Shown here: piece after piece, positions 9,629 to 18,947 of the stretch
Position numbering within the stretch: the first letter of the stretch is position 1
Layout of the letters: each line of letters opens with the position of its first letter
From: an uncultured Gammaproteobacteria bacterium
Lineage (GTDB): Bacteria > Pseudomonadota > Gammaproteobacteria > GCA-002705445 > GCA-002716945
NCBI GenBank assembly: GCA_902628335.1
Contig: CACOMO010000004.1
Coordinates: forward strand, 62,001 to 126,000
Reading direction: 5' to 3'
Length of the DNA stretch: 64,000 nt
Program-made: the position numbers and the translations under genes
Notes under the pieces: generated by a model
What the model saw: the letters and a program-made list of their open reading frames with translations, nothing else
What the model was told of the DNA's origin: nothing
The model's database searches: none

Positions 9629-10180
9629 TCAACTCCTAACTATCTTTCCTGTCTCAAAGTCTTTTATCACACTTGGTTTCAACTCCTGACCTATGTTTCC
9701 CTCAACGATAAAATCAATCTCACCTTCAAAAATATTTTTAATCTTTGAAATTTCTTTTATCGGTTCATTCATGCTCTTATTTGCACTAGTAGATATAATT
9801 GGTTTGTTAAAATTTTTGCAGATACTTATAACATCTCTATGTGCTGATACTCTTATTGCTATTTTCTTGGATTCTTTTTCATACAGCCACTCTGGGCACT
9901 CAGCTGAAGCTGGAAGTAACCATGTTGTATGCCCTGGCCATGTTTGCATAACTGTTTTTGTTAAGGATTGATTATCTACAAGTTTAACTATTTGTGTTAG
10001 ATGCGAAGCAATTAAAATCATAGGTTTAGTGTTAGGTCTATTTTTAATTTTGAATATCTTTTGGACTGCATCATAATTGTATGGGTCACAGCCTATTCCA
10101 TAAATGCTCTCAGTAGGATACGCTATTATTTTACCTGTTTCTAGATATTTCACAGACTCTAGAGGGCTGCCCACTCTCAT
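9629..10180 (-). CDS. tsaC: Threonylcarbamoyl-AMP synthase (tRNA t6A modification)
   Basis: Makes threonylcarbamoyl-AMP from threonine, bicarbonate and ATP for the t6A37 modification of ANN-reading tRNAs. The 183-residue YrdC-domain protein shows YPTESIYGIGCDP near 21, IFKIKNRPNTKPM, PGHTTWLLPA and STSANKSMNEP. It has the short TsaC length without a Sua5 extension. Its start overlaps the end of topA by 4 bases (ATGA), and hemF follows directly. The topA-tsaC-hemF-aroE neighbourhood is known from other gammaproteobacteria. Confidence 0.94.
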   Translation of the reverse strand: MRVGSPLESVKYLETGKIIAYPTESIYGIGCDPYNYDAVQKIFKIKNRPNTKPMILIASHLTQIVKLVDNQSLTKTVMQTWPGHTTWLLPASAECPEWLYEKESKKIAIRVSAHRDVISICKNFNKPIISTSANKSMNEPIKEISKIKNIFEGEIDFIVEGNIGQELKPSVIKDFETGKIVRS

Positions 10181-12498
10181 TTTCTTCGTGCTCTAAATCG
10201 TCCTCGACCTTTTCTTTTGGGCGCATTTTTTATCATATCGATGCAAACGCTCTCAATAAGAGTCTTTGGGTCTACATCTTTGGGTACTCTAGCATTAACT
10301 TTTCCGTTTGTTACATATGGGCCGTATGGACCATTTAGTACTTTTATTCCAGATTCTTCGAAAATATTGATCTCTTTGTTGGCATCAATTTCTCTTTTCT
10401 CTTTAATCATTTCTATTGCTTCATTTTCGGTGATTTCAAATATATTTTTTTCCTTAACTGAAACGTTTGTTTTTTTACAGTTCACATAAGGCCCAAATGG
10501 TCCAATATTGATTAGGATGTCTGTACCATCAAAGGTACCTATCTTGCGAGGAAGTTCAAAAAGCATAAGAGCGTCGTCAAGTGTGATAGCATCAATATTT
10601 TTTTTCTGGTGTGGCATCAAGGCTGCCCATTTAGGCTTCTCTTCATCCTCTTTTGTTCCCATCTGTATCGTCGGGCCATACTTTGTAAGTCTTACTGTGA
10701 TTGGTCTTTTAGTTTTGGGATGAAAGCCTAAGTTTTTTAATTCTCTTTGTTCAGAGATATCTACTGTTTCTAGTTTATTTTCTAAATTAGATCTGAATGG
10801 TTCATAAGTACTCTTTATGCAGCTTATTGCATCTTTATCACCGTTTGCTATTTCGTCAAGATTGTCCTCAAGTCGTGCGGTAAATTCAAAATCAACCAGA
10901 TCTTTGCTGAAATGTTTCGTTAGAGTATCACAAACAACTCTAGCAAGTGCCGTTGGTTGGAAATTACTTTTCTCAGGATCTACATAATTACTCTCTAATA
11001 TCTTGGATATTATAGTTACGTAAGTAGATGGCCTACCTATGCCTAATTCCTCTAAAGCTTGAATAAGACTTGCTTGGTTGTATCTGGGTGGAGGTTGTGT
11101 AAATTTTTGCTCTAGGTTTATCGATTTTATATCCAATTCATCACCAGTCTTAATATCCTCTAGAATTCTTTTATTGATTTTATCTTTTTCATCAGTGTCA
11201 GATAAATCATAAATCTCTTTGAAACCATTTTCTTTTAAAAATGATCCAGAATATCTAAACTCATATTCATTACTCAAATCAAACTCTAGTGTAACTTGAT
11301 TATACACCGCATCAGTCATTTGTGATGCTACAGTTCTCTTCCATATCAGATCGTAAAGTTTATATTCTTGTTCCTCAAGGTATTGCTTGACCTTTTCAGG
11401 AGTATTGTTAATTGATGTTGGTCTGATGGCCTCATGTGCCTCTTGTGCATTTTTTACTTTTTTGGAATATTTTCGTTCATCTTGAGATTTAAATTGAGGA
11501 TAATTCTTACTCAGATAATCATCGATATCATTTAGACAATCTTTAGATAAAGTTGTTGAGTCAGTTCTCATGTATGATATGAGTCCTACAACATTATCAC
11601 CACCCAGTTGTAGGCCTTGATATAGTCTTTGTGCAATACTGGAGGTCTGTCTTACAGAGAAACCTAGTGAAGAATATGCAGTTTGTTGTAATGATGCGGT
11701 TGTAAATGGTGCCTTTGGCTTCATTCTTCTATCAGAGGTTTTTGTATTTTTTACAATTATTTTTTTTTGTTTTGACAGAGATTTTTTTATACCTTCTGCC
11801 ATTGTTTGATTTTCTATGTTTGTAATATTTTTTTGTTTAACTTTCTTGCCGTTTATAGATACTAAATCTAAATCGATACAATTTTTATTTTTGCATGCAT
11901 TCAGTGCTACTAACCAATATTCAGTCGGATTATAGTTATCAATTTCTCTCTCTCGTTCGACTATCAACCTCAACGCCGGACTTTGAACCCTACCTCCTCT
12001 AGCAAGTCTACTTACTTTTTTCCAAAGAAATTCTGAAATATCGTATCCCATTAGATAATCAAGGGTTCTTCTGGCAACATAAGCATTCCATAGATCATCT
12101 GAAATTTCTCTTGGATTCTGTATGGCCTCAGAAACTGCTGTTTTGGTTATCTCATTAAAAGCAACTCTATAAGTTTTTTTTCCTTTAAGAATCTTTGCTT
12201 TGTCGAGAATTTCATATATGTGTTTTGATATAGCTTCACCTTCTCTATCCGGATCTGTTGCAAAGTAGACATTTTCAGCTTTTTTTGATGCTTCCTTGAT
12301 ATCTTTCATGACGTCTTTTTTATCTTTTGATATTTTCCAAACAGGTTCGTAATTATTCTCCACATCAATTCCCTTACGTGAGCTTGCCATGAGATCTCTA
12401 ACATGACCAACTGACGCAAGTACTTTAAAGTCTTTACCAAGAAACTTCTCAATAGATTTCACTTTTGTTGGCGATTCTACTATTAACAAATTTTTCAT
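10177..12498 (-). CDS. topA: DNA topoisomerase I
   Basis: A type IA topoisomerase that relaxes negative supercoils. The order is Toprim domain (about 1-120, with TDPDREGE near 82), the topoisomerase core with the catalytic tyrosine in SYMRTDST (Tyr309), then a C-terminal region with two GPxGPYV repeats (GPFGPYVNCKK, GPYGPYVTNGK) and a basic tail. At 773 residues it is shorter than the E. coli enzyme, and the C-terminus has no CxxC zinc-ribbon pairs. This Toprim-C-repeat layout is one I associate more with alphaproteobacteria. tsaC overlaps downstream; def is divergent. Confidence 0.97.
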   Translation of the reverse strand: MKNLLIVESPTKVKSIEKFLGKDFKVLASVGHVRDLMASSRKGIDVENNYEPVWKISKDKKDVMKDIKEASKKAENVYFATDPDREGEAISKHIYEILDKAKILKGKKTYRVAFNEITKTAVSEAIQNPREISDDLWNAYVARRTLDYLMGYDISEFLWKKVSRLARGGRVQSPALRLIVEREREIDNYNPTEYWLVALNACKNKNCIDLDLVSINGKKVKQKNITNIENQTMAEGIKKSLSKQKKIIVKNTKTSDRRMKPKAPFTTASLQQTAYSSLGFSVRQTSSIAQRLYQGLQLGGDNVVGLISYMRTDSTTLSKDCLNDIDDYLSKNYPQFKSQDERKYSKKVKNAQEAHEAIRPTSINNTPEKVKQYLEEQEYKLYDLIWKRTVASQMTDAVYNQVTLEFDLSNEYEFRYSGSFLKENGFKEIYDLSDTDEKDKINKRILEDIKTGDELDIKSINLEQKFTQPPPRYNQASLIQALEELGIGRPSTYVTIISKILESNYVDPEKSNFQPTALARVVCDTLTKHFSKDLVDFEFTARLEDNLDEIANGDKDAISCIKSTYEPFRSNLENKLETVDISEQRELKNLGFHPKTKRPITVRLTKYGPTIQMGTKEDEEKPKWAALMPHQKKNIDAITLDDALMLFELPRKIGTFDGTDILINIGPFGPYVNCKKTNVSVKEKNIFEITENEAIEMIKEKREIDANKEINIFEESGIKVLNGPYGPYVTNGKVNARVPKDVDPKTLIESVCIDMIKNAPKRKGRGRFRARRK

Positions 12499-12583
12499 TA
12501 TATGTTTGCTATTAAATATATATTTTTTTACTTTATACTATTAAAATGATTACCATTACAATAGATTTTTGATTTTTTTACTA

Positions 12584-13120
12584 ATGAGTACATTTGAAAT
12601 ATTGCACTTCCCTGATTCTAGGCTACGCCAAATTGCTGAAGAAATAACGGTTTTTGATGAAGAATTAGCGACTTTAGCAAATAAAATGCTATCGACAATG
12701 TATGAGTCCAAAGGCATTGGATTAGCTGCGATTCAGGTAAATGTAAAGAAGCGGCTCGTGGTTATTGACGTAAGTGAATCTAGAGATGAGCCGTTGTTTC
12801 TGATTAATCCTGAGATATATGAAAAAAGCAATAAAATCCAATCAGAGGAAGGCTGCTTATCTGTGCCTGGATTTTACGACAAGGTAGAAAGATACAACAA
12901 TATCAAATACAAGAGCATGGATTTCAAAGGTAACTGCAAAGACTATGAAGCTGAGGGTTTATTGGCGGTTTGTATACAGCATGAAATAGATCATTTGAAT
13001 GGGAAACTTTTTGTAGATTATCTCTCTGATTTGAAGAGAGAACGTATAGCAAAAAAAATTCAAAAACTTAGCGCGCAAGGTAAGCTGCCATCTAGAAAAG
13101 ATGTTCCTTACTCAATATAA
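12584..13120 (+). CDS. def: Peptide deformylase
   Basis: Removes the formyl group from nascent proteins and works opposite fmt, the next gene. All three metal-site motifs are visible in 178 residues: GIGLAAIQV near 44, EGCLSVPG near 89 (Cys ligand) and QHEIDHLNG near 132 (two His ligands and catalytic Glu). The ORF track opens with TTG at 12569; ATG 12584 (MSTFEILHFP) fits the family start. No clear Shine-Dalgarno site precedes it. It starts the plus-strand group def-fmt-trkA-trkH, divergent from topA. Confidence 0.96.
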   Translation: MSTFEILHFPDSRLRQIAEEITVFDEELATLANKMLSTMYESKGIGLAAIQVNVKKRLVVIDVSESRDEPLFLINPEIYEKSNKIQSEEGCLSVPGFYDKVERYNNIKYKSMDFKGNCKDYEAEGLLAVCIQHEIDHLNGKLFVDYLSDLKRERIAKKIQKLSAQGKLPSRKDVPYSI

Positions 13121-13134
13121 AAGAGGAATTGAAA

Positions 13135-14070
13135 TTGAAAATTATCTATTTCGGTAGTCCTGATTATTCATTAATAGTTTTTAAGAGACTCTTAGAAAGT
13201 TCACATGATATAGTAGCAGTAGTTACCCAAGATGCAAAAAGAGGTCGCAGAAACAAGCAAGAGAAGACACCAGTTGGTTTATTCAGTGAATTAAATTCTA
13301 TCGATACGTTCTATCCAAGCGATCTTAATGATGAAGATTTCCATAGAAAATTATATGAGTATGAACCAGACCTGATTATTGTGTATTCATATGGGAAAAT
13401 ATTACCTAAGAAAATCCTTGATATTCCAAAGTTAGACTCAGTAAACATTCATTGTTCAATTTTACCAAGATGGAGAGGAGCATCACCGATTCAAAGGGCA
13501 ATTCAAAATGATGATAGAATAACTGGTGTATCTTTTTTTTCTATGCAAGCTGAATTGGACACTGGAGAGATCTTATACTCTCACACTATAGATCTAGATG
13601 ATTTTCATAATACTAAATCCTTACAAGTCGAATTATCAAATATTGCAGGTAATGTTATTATTGATGTAATAAAAAATTTATCCAGTAATAGTAAAATAGT
13701 TACACAGAAAGAATCTGAAGCTACCTATGCAAAAAAAATTACTAAAGACGAAGCAAAAATATCATGGGGAGATCCATGCAGAGAAATATTCTGTAAAGTT
13801 CGAGCATTTATTGAATGGCCTGTAGCTGAAGCAAAAATATTAGATGAAATTATAAAGATCTACGATATTGATTATGAAATATGCGAACATAATAGTAATG
13901 TTGGTGAGATTATAGGGTTAAGTGCTAATAATTTATCTATCAGGGCGAGTGATGGAGTAATAAAAATTCACAAATTGCAACTTCCTGGAGGTAAACCAAT
14001 TACCGCCAATGATCTAAATAACTCTAATTCTGCTTTCAGTAAAAATATCAAGAGAAATTCAAAAAAATAA
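13135..14070 (+). CDS. fmt: Methionyl-tRNA formyltransferase
   Basis: Formylates initiator Met-tRNA using 10-formyltetrahydrofolate. The N-terminal formyltransferase domain has FGSPDYS, the catalytic stretch NIHCSILPRWRGASPIQ and the downstream LDTGEIL with the catalytic Asp. The C-terminal OB-like domain includes IRAFIEWPVAEAK-type sequence and LQLPGGKP. Two in-frame TTG codons (13129 and 13135) could start it. AGAGGA at 13122-13127 is too close to the first, so I prefer 13135, giving 311 residues. In many gammaproteobacteria rsmB follows; here trkA does. Confidence 0.95.
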   Translation: MKIIYFGSPDYSLIVFKRLLESSHDIVAVVTQDAKRGRRNKQEKTPVGLFSELNSIDTFYPSDLNDEDFHRKLYEYEPDLIIVYSYGKILPKKILDIPKLDSVNIHCSILPRWRGASPIQRAIQNDDRITGVSFFSMQAELDTGEILYSHTIDLDDFHNTKSLQVELSNIAGNVIIDVIKNLSSNSKIVTQKESEATYAKKITKDEAKISWGDPCREIFCKVRAFIEWPVAEAKILDEIIKIYDIDYEICEHNSNVGEIIGLSANNLSIRASDGVIKIHKLQLPGGKPITANDLNNSNSAFSKNIKRNSKK

Positions 14071-14141
14071 AGTACTTTTGGTCTTAATTTCTATCTTGTT
14101 TGGTGTAGAATAAAGTCAAATGTTTTTAAACATAACTTAAC

Positions 14142-15512
14142 ATGAAAAAAATTATAGTCTTCGGTGGCGGACAAGTCGGCTCCTCAGTCGCTAAGATATT
14201 ATCTGATGATGGCAATGATATCACGCTTGTAGACGTAGATAAGACTGTTCTCGAAAACTTAAAAGAACAAATAGACATAAAAACAATTCATGGGCTGGCC
14301 TCACACCCATCTATCCAGAGACTTGCTGATGCAGATAATTCAGACATGGTTATAGCTGTGACGGGCAATGATGAGGTGAATATGGCAGCCTGTCATGTAG
14401 CAAAAAACATATTTAATGTCCCTAAAAGAATTGCACGATTAAGAGCTAACGAATATTTGAATAATGAGGATGGCTTCCAAAAGACATTCTTCTCTATAAA
14501 TGACGTCATAAGTCCAAACATTTTAGTTACTGACTATGTTAAAAATATCATAGATCATCCTGGAGCATTTCAAGCTTTTAAATTTGCCTCAGGAAAAGTC
14601 CATGTAATTGCAGCAACAGTGTTATCTAATGGCCCACTTGCTAGAAAAAGATTATCTGAATTTAGAGAGCACCTGCCAAATGTAGATGTGAAAGTTGTCG
14701 CTATATTTCGTGAGAAGAAATATTTGATTCCAGATGATGACACTTTTATCATGCCGGATGATGATGTTCTTTTTATAGCCACTGAGGAAAATATGCGCTT
14801 TATGAGTGAGCTAAGAAAAATAACAGATGAGCCCCATAATGTAATGATAGCAGGTGGAGGCAGAGTAGGATCAGCTTTAGCTAAAAAATTAGAAGATACA
14901 TATAATCTTAAACTTATTGAGAAAGACAGATTGGTGGCTAAGAACATTTCAGAGAATCTCTCCTCAACAGTCGTTTTAAATAATGATATTGCAGACGAGA
15001 CGATGTTGAAAAATGAAAATATTAATGATGTTGATTATTTTTGTGCAGTGACTAGTGATGATCAAGCAAACATATTGTCCGCAAAACTTGCTAAAGACAT
15101 GGGAGCCGGAAAGACCATAGCTATAGTAAATAAATCATCATATAGGAATTTAGTCTCAAAAGAAATAGATGTAGTTGTCTCACCAGAGGATGTCACAATA
15201 GGATCACTATTAGCATCAGTTAGAACAAGTGATATTGTTAGTGTAAATAGAATTGGTGATGTGGATGGTGAAGTTATGGAAATCATTGCTCATGGTGATA
15301 AGAAAACTTCTAACCTTGTAGGGAATAAAATATCGCATCTTGAATTACCTAAATCTATTATAATCGGTGCTGTAGTAAGGGATAATAATGTGATACTAGC
15401 TAATGAAGATATAGAAATCCGAGACGAAGATCACATAATTATTTTTGCTTTTGATAAGAAAGAACTCCCAACTATTGAAAAACTTTTCCAGGTAAACGTA
15501 GGCTTTTTTTAA
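14142..15512 (+). CDS. trkA: Trk potassium uptake regulatory subunit
   Basis: The cytoplasmic NAD(H)-binding regulator of the Trk potassium channel. The 456-residue protein is a tandem of two RCK units: Rossmann loop FGGGQVGSSVA near 7 and again AGGGRVGSALA near 237, each followed by an RCK-C lobe (for example RDNNVILANEDIEIRDEDHI at the end). This is the usual TrkA length. The gene ends 3 bases before trkH, so regulator and pore are co-expressed. A 71-base gap separates it from fmt, where rsmB would be expected. Confidence 0.96.
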   Translation: MKKIIVFGGGQVGSSVAKILSDDGNDITLVDVDKTVLENLKEQIDIKTIHGLASHPSIQRLADADNSDMVIAVTGNDEVNMAACHVAKNIFNVPKRIARLRANEYLNNEDGFQKTFFSINDVISPNILVTDYVKNIIDHPGAFQAFKFASGKVHVIAATVLSNGPLARKRLSEFREHLPNVDVKVVAIFREKKYLIPDDDTFIMPDDDVLFIATEENMRFMSELRKITDEPHNVMIAGGGRVGSALAKKLEDTYNLKLIEKDRLVAKNISENLSSTVVLNNDIADETMLKNENINDVDYFCAVTSDDQANILSAKLAKDMGAGKTIAIVNKSSYRNLVSKEIDVVVSPEDVTIGSLLASVRTSDIVSVNRIGDVDGEVMEIIAHGDKKTSNLVGNKISHLELPKSIIIGAVVRDNNVILANEDIEIRDEDHIIIFAFDKKELPTIEKLFQVNVGFF

Positions 15513-15515
15513 AAA

Positions 15516-16964
15516 ATGAATTACGCGTTAATACAAAAAACTTTAGGTATGATGACATTAGTTTTTGCGACCATTCTCTTTATCCCATTTATTACCTCAA
15601 TATCTTATAATGATGGAAACATTTTATCTTTTATTTATTCTTTTATCATAATCTTTGCTATTGGGAGCCTTTTGTTTTTTCCTAATATGAAGAATAGTTT
15701 TAATTCAAATATGAAAATTAAAGAGGGGTTTCTTATAGTCGTTCTATTTTGGTTTCTGCTGAGTTTTTTTGGGAGCTTTCCTTTTATGTTTGATAATAAT
15801 TTATCCATGAGTTTTACAGATGCTTTCTTTGAGTCTGTTTCTGGGTGGACTACTACCGGCGCAACAATCATTACTAATTTGGACGATCTTTCGCCCTCGA
15901 TCTTAATTTATCGTCAGCTTTTGCAATGGTTAGGTGGTATGGGGATTGTTGTCTTGGCACTTGCTGTTTTACCTATGTTGGGTGTTGGTGGTATGCAACT
16001 ATATAAAGCAGAGTCTGGTGGACCAATAAAAGATAATAAAATTTCTCCTAGAATAGCTGAAACTGCCCAGAATCTCTGGAAGGTCTATCTTGGCTTAACC
16101 ATTATATGTGCTGGAGCATACTACGTTGCTGGTATGAGCTTATTTGATGCTGTTGCACACAGTTTTTCAACGATTGCAATTGGTGGTTTCTCAACTCATA
16201 GTCAGAGTATCGCATATTTCAATAGCATGAAAATAGAAATTGTTTGCATGATATTTATGTTTTTATCTGCATTAAATTTTATACTGCATTTTCACTCGTT
16301 AAAAAGTCGAAGTTTAAAAATATACTTTAAGGATGTTGAATTTAGATTATATCTGCTATTAATTATATCATCATCAATTCTATTACTTATCTACTCATCT
16401 TTGATGTATGGGAATCAAATCTCTAGTATGAGCATCCTATTTCAGGTGGTCTCATTTATTACTACCTCTGGTTTCATTTCAACTTCTTATGAAACTTGGC
16501 CAGTATCCATTATTAGTGTACTTATTTTTTTAAGTTTTTTGGGTGCGTGTGCTGGGTCTACTGGTGGTGGTATTAAAATTATTAGAGTTCTATTTATTAT
16601 TAAAGAGCTTAAAAGAGGATTAATAAAAATTATTCATCCAACCGCTGAAGTACCGATTAAGATTAATGACCATGCGATTAGTGAGAACGTCTCAATTAAT
16701 ATCTTATTATTTTTTATTTTCTACTTGATATCATATGTTTTTCTATCATTAGCACTTTTATTTACGGGACTTGACGCAACAACAGCATTCTCATCTATAG
16801 CAGCATGCTTAAATAATTTAGGCCCAGGGGCAGGAAGTGTTATAGATAATTATAGCTCTGTTAACACAATATCCAAATACATTCTCTCATTTACAATGTT
16901 ACTTGGCAGACTTGAGATCTACACGTTACTCATTATAATGACCCCGTACTTTTGGAAATACTAG
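15516..16964 (+). CDS. trkH: Trk potassium uptake channel membrane subunit
   Basis: The potassium-translocating membrane subunit of the SKT family (482 residues). Repeated membrane-pore-membrane units are visible, with the first selectivity-filter loop in SVSGWTTTGATI near 110 and later filter-like turns FSTIAIGGFSTH, ITTSGFIST and SIAACLNNLGPG. LLQWLGGMGIVVLA and GACAGSTGGGIKIIRV are family hallmarks. The downstream lipid acyltransferase starts 6 bases after its stop, so the transcript probably continues. Confidence 0.96.
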   Translation: MNYALIQKTLGMMTLVFATILFIPFITSISYNDGNILSFIYSFIIIFAIGSLLFFPNMKNSFNSNMKIKEGFLIVVLFWFLLSFFGSFPFMFDNNLSMSFTDAFFESVSGWTTTGATIITNLDDLSPSILIYRQLLQWLGGMGIVVLALAVLPMLGVGGMQLYKAESGGPIKDNKISPRIAETAQNLWKVYLGLTIICAGAYYVAGMSLFDAVAHSFSTIAIGGFSTHSQSIAYFNSMKIEIVCMIFMFLSALNFILHFHSLKSRSLKIYFKDVEFRLYLLLIISSSILLLIYSSLMYGNQISSMSILFQVVSFITTSGFISTSYETWPVSIISVLIFLSFLGACAGSTGGGIKIIRVLFIIKELKRGLIKIIHPTAEVPIKINDHAISENVSINILLFFIFYLISYVFLSLALLFTGLDATTAFSSIAACLNNLGPGAGSVIDNYSSVNTISKYILSFTMLLGRLEIYTLLIIMTPYFWKY

Positions 16965-16970
16965 ATTCAT

Positions 16971-17948
16971 ATGAGTAAAGACAAACCATTTTGTTCTATT
17001 AACAATATGCTTGATATAAAGTCCTCCGAGGCAGAGAGATTTACAACGGATTATCTTTACCCCCGTTATTGGCTAACGTGGATAGTACTAATTTTATCTT
17101 TTTTTATTAATATTATGCCAGACTCATTCCGAATTCTTTTTGGGAGTAAAGTAGGAGATTTACTTTATAGAACCAATGCGAAAAGAAGGCGTATTGCCAA
17201 AAGTAATTTGTCTTTGTGTTTCAAAAACAAATCTGAAAAAGAAATAAATGTTATCACTAGAGAATATTTTCGTAATTTAGGTAGATCATTTCTTGATATG
17301 TCTATTTTATGGTGGCGCAGTAGTGATTCACTTAGGAAATCTTGTCATATAGAAAATATCAATTTACTCCAAAATTCTCTTGATAAGGGGAAAGGAGTTA
17401 TTCTCTTAGCTGTTCACTCAACATCACTAGATTTTGGAGGAAGGTCTATATCTAATTATCCAGTTATTAGCATGTATAAGCCTTTTAGAAATAAGTTTAT
17501 CAATTGGTTAATAGGAAGGTCTCGATGTAAAAATGATGATAATGCAGTCATATTTTCTAGAGATAATTTCCCATTTAAAACTTTAGTAAAGATTCTAAAA
17601 AAACCTAATATTTTTTACTACATTGGAGATGAAGATCTTAGTTTGAGAGAGTCAGAGTTTGCTAATTTCTTTGATGACAGGAAAGCAACATTATTAACAA
17701 TAAGAAAGATTGCTCAGCTTACAGATTGTACGATTATACCATGTATAAACATCTATGATAAAACCACTGGGAAGTACGTTACATACTTGGATGAGCCAGT
17801 AACAGATTTTCCGTCAGACTCCCCTAGTAAAGATGCTCGCACAATCAATCTGTGTTTTGAGAGATCAATATCAAGAAAAGTTGATCAATATATGTGGAGT
17901 TTGAGAATCTTTCAAAATAGAGAGAAAGGAAAAAATTATCCATACTAA
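16971..17948 (+). CDS. Lipid A biosynthesis lauroyl/palmitoleoyl acyltransferase (LpxL/LpxP family)
   Basis: An inner-membrane acyltransferase that adds a secondary acyl chain to lipid A, indicating a lipopolysaccharide outer membrane. The sequence shows YPRYWLTW near 30, one N-terminal membrane segment, RRRIAKSNLSLCF, the HX4D catalytic pair in VHSTSLDFGG (His149, Asp154) and the C-terminal VDQYMWSLRIFQNR. An internal ATG at 17007 (MLDIKSSEAE) could be the true start, closer to the LpxL length. I cannot separate LpxL, LpxM and LpxP by specificity. It follows trkH closely. Confidence 0.88.
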   Translation: MSKDKPFCSINNMLDIKSSEAERFTTDYLYPRYWLTWIVLILSFFINIMPDSFRILFGSKVGDLLYRTNAKRRRIAKSNLSLCFKNKSEKEINVITREYFRNLGRSFLDMSILWWRSSDSLRKSCHIENINLLQNSLDKGKGVILLAVHSTSLDFGGRSISNYPVISMYKPFRNKFINWLIGRSRCKNDDNAVIFSRDNFPFKTLVKILKKPNIFYYIGDEDLSLRESEFANFFDDRKATLLTIRKIAQLTDCTIIPCINIYDKTTGKYVTYLDEPVTDFPSDSPSKDARTINLCFERSISRKVDQYMWSLRIFQNREKGKNYPY

Positions 17949-18005
17949 AGAAATATTTATTACTACGATCTATTTTTTGTATTTATAATAGCTTAAAATA
18001 TACTC

Positions 18006-18947
18006 GTGGAACTATTTGACCCAATTAAACCTTTCTCCGAATTTTCTTTTGATACTGGTGATGGCCATGCACTATATGTTGAAATCTCTGGTAATAAAAA
18101 TGGAATTCCTGTAATTTTCCTTCACGGTGGGCCTGGAGCAGGGAGTAATGAAATCTACAGGAGATACTTTAATCCTAAAAAATACAAAATAATTTTATTT
18201 GATCAACGTGGTTGTGGGAAATCCACTCCATTTGGTTCATGTGATAATAATACCACTGATCACTTGATTGATGACATAAAAAAGATTCTTCATCATCTAA
18301 GTATTCCAGAGGTAATAATTTATGGTGGTTCATGGGGATCAACATTGGCATTACTGTTCGCTCAAAAGTATCCTGAAACAGTTAAATCACTGGTCCTTAG
18401 AGGAATATTCCTTTGTCGTGAATTAGATATACAATGGTTTTACCAAAAAGGAGCAGATTCAATATTTCCTGATTACTGGAGACTATTTGTTAAAGACATT
18501 CCTCAAGAAGAGATGTGTGACATGTTGACTGCCTTTCACAAACGAATTCACTCCGAAGAATTAGAGGTATCTAATCAATTTTGTAAGCAGTGGTCCATTT
18601 GGGAAGGTCATTGTTCAACGTTACTACCTACTAAAAAAGTTGTAGAACAATTTGATAAATGTGCAGTATCACTTGCTAAAATTGAGACTCATTTTTTCAA
18701 AAATAACTGTTTTATAGAAGAGAATCAGATAATTAAAAATATAGACAGGATTAAACACATCAAATGTTTTATAGTGCATGGTCGGTATGATATTGTGTGT
18801 CCATTTAATCAGGCCTTCGATTTGCACAATTGTTACGATAATTCTGAACTGAATATAATAAATGATGCTGGACATTCACTCCTAGAACCTGGCATCACTA
18901 GAAAGATTCTTGAAATTTTTGAGGAGCCGTCTAATTTTGATCATTAG
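18006..18947 (+). CDS. pip: Proline iminopeptidase
   Basis: A cytoplasmic alpha/beta-hydrolase of peptidase family S33 that removes N-terminal proline. The 313-residue protein shows the oxyanion stretch LHGGPGAG near 39, FDQRGCGKS near 65, the nucleophile elbow GGSWGS (Ser109), the acid in VHGRYDIVCP and the histidine in DAGHS. It starts with GTG and has no obvious ribosome-binding site. The last bases overlap the proposed TTG start of the lipoprotein hydrolase. Confidence 0.92.
   Translation: MELFDPIKPFSEFSFDTGDGHALYVEISGNKNGIPVIFLHGGPGAGSNEIYRRYFNPKKYKIILFDQRGCGKSTPFGSCDNNTTDHLIDDIKKILHHLSIPEVIIYGGSWGSTLALLFAQKYPETVKSLVLRGIFLCRELDIQWFYQKGADSIFPDYWRLFVKDIPQEEMCDMLTAFHKRIHSEELEVSNQFCKQWSIWEGHCSTLLPTKKVVEQFDKCAVSLAKIETHFFKNNCFIEENQIIKNIDRIKHIKCFIVHGRYDIVCPFNQAFDLHNCYDNSELNIINDAGHSLLEPGITRKILEIFEEPSNFDH

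Noticed and set aside
12542-12560. Fur/Zur-like sequence between topA and def
   Set aside because: Loose match to GATAAT hexamers only; such matches are expected by chance in AT-rich sequence.
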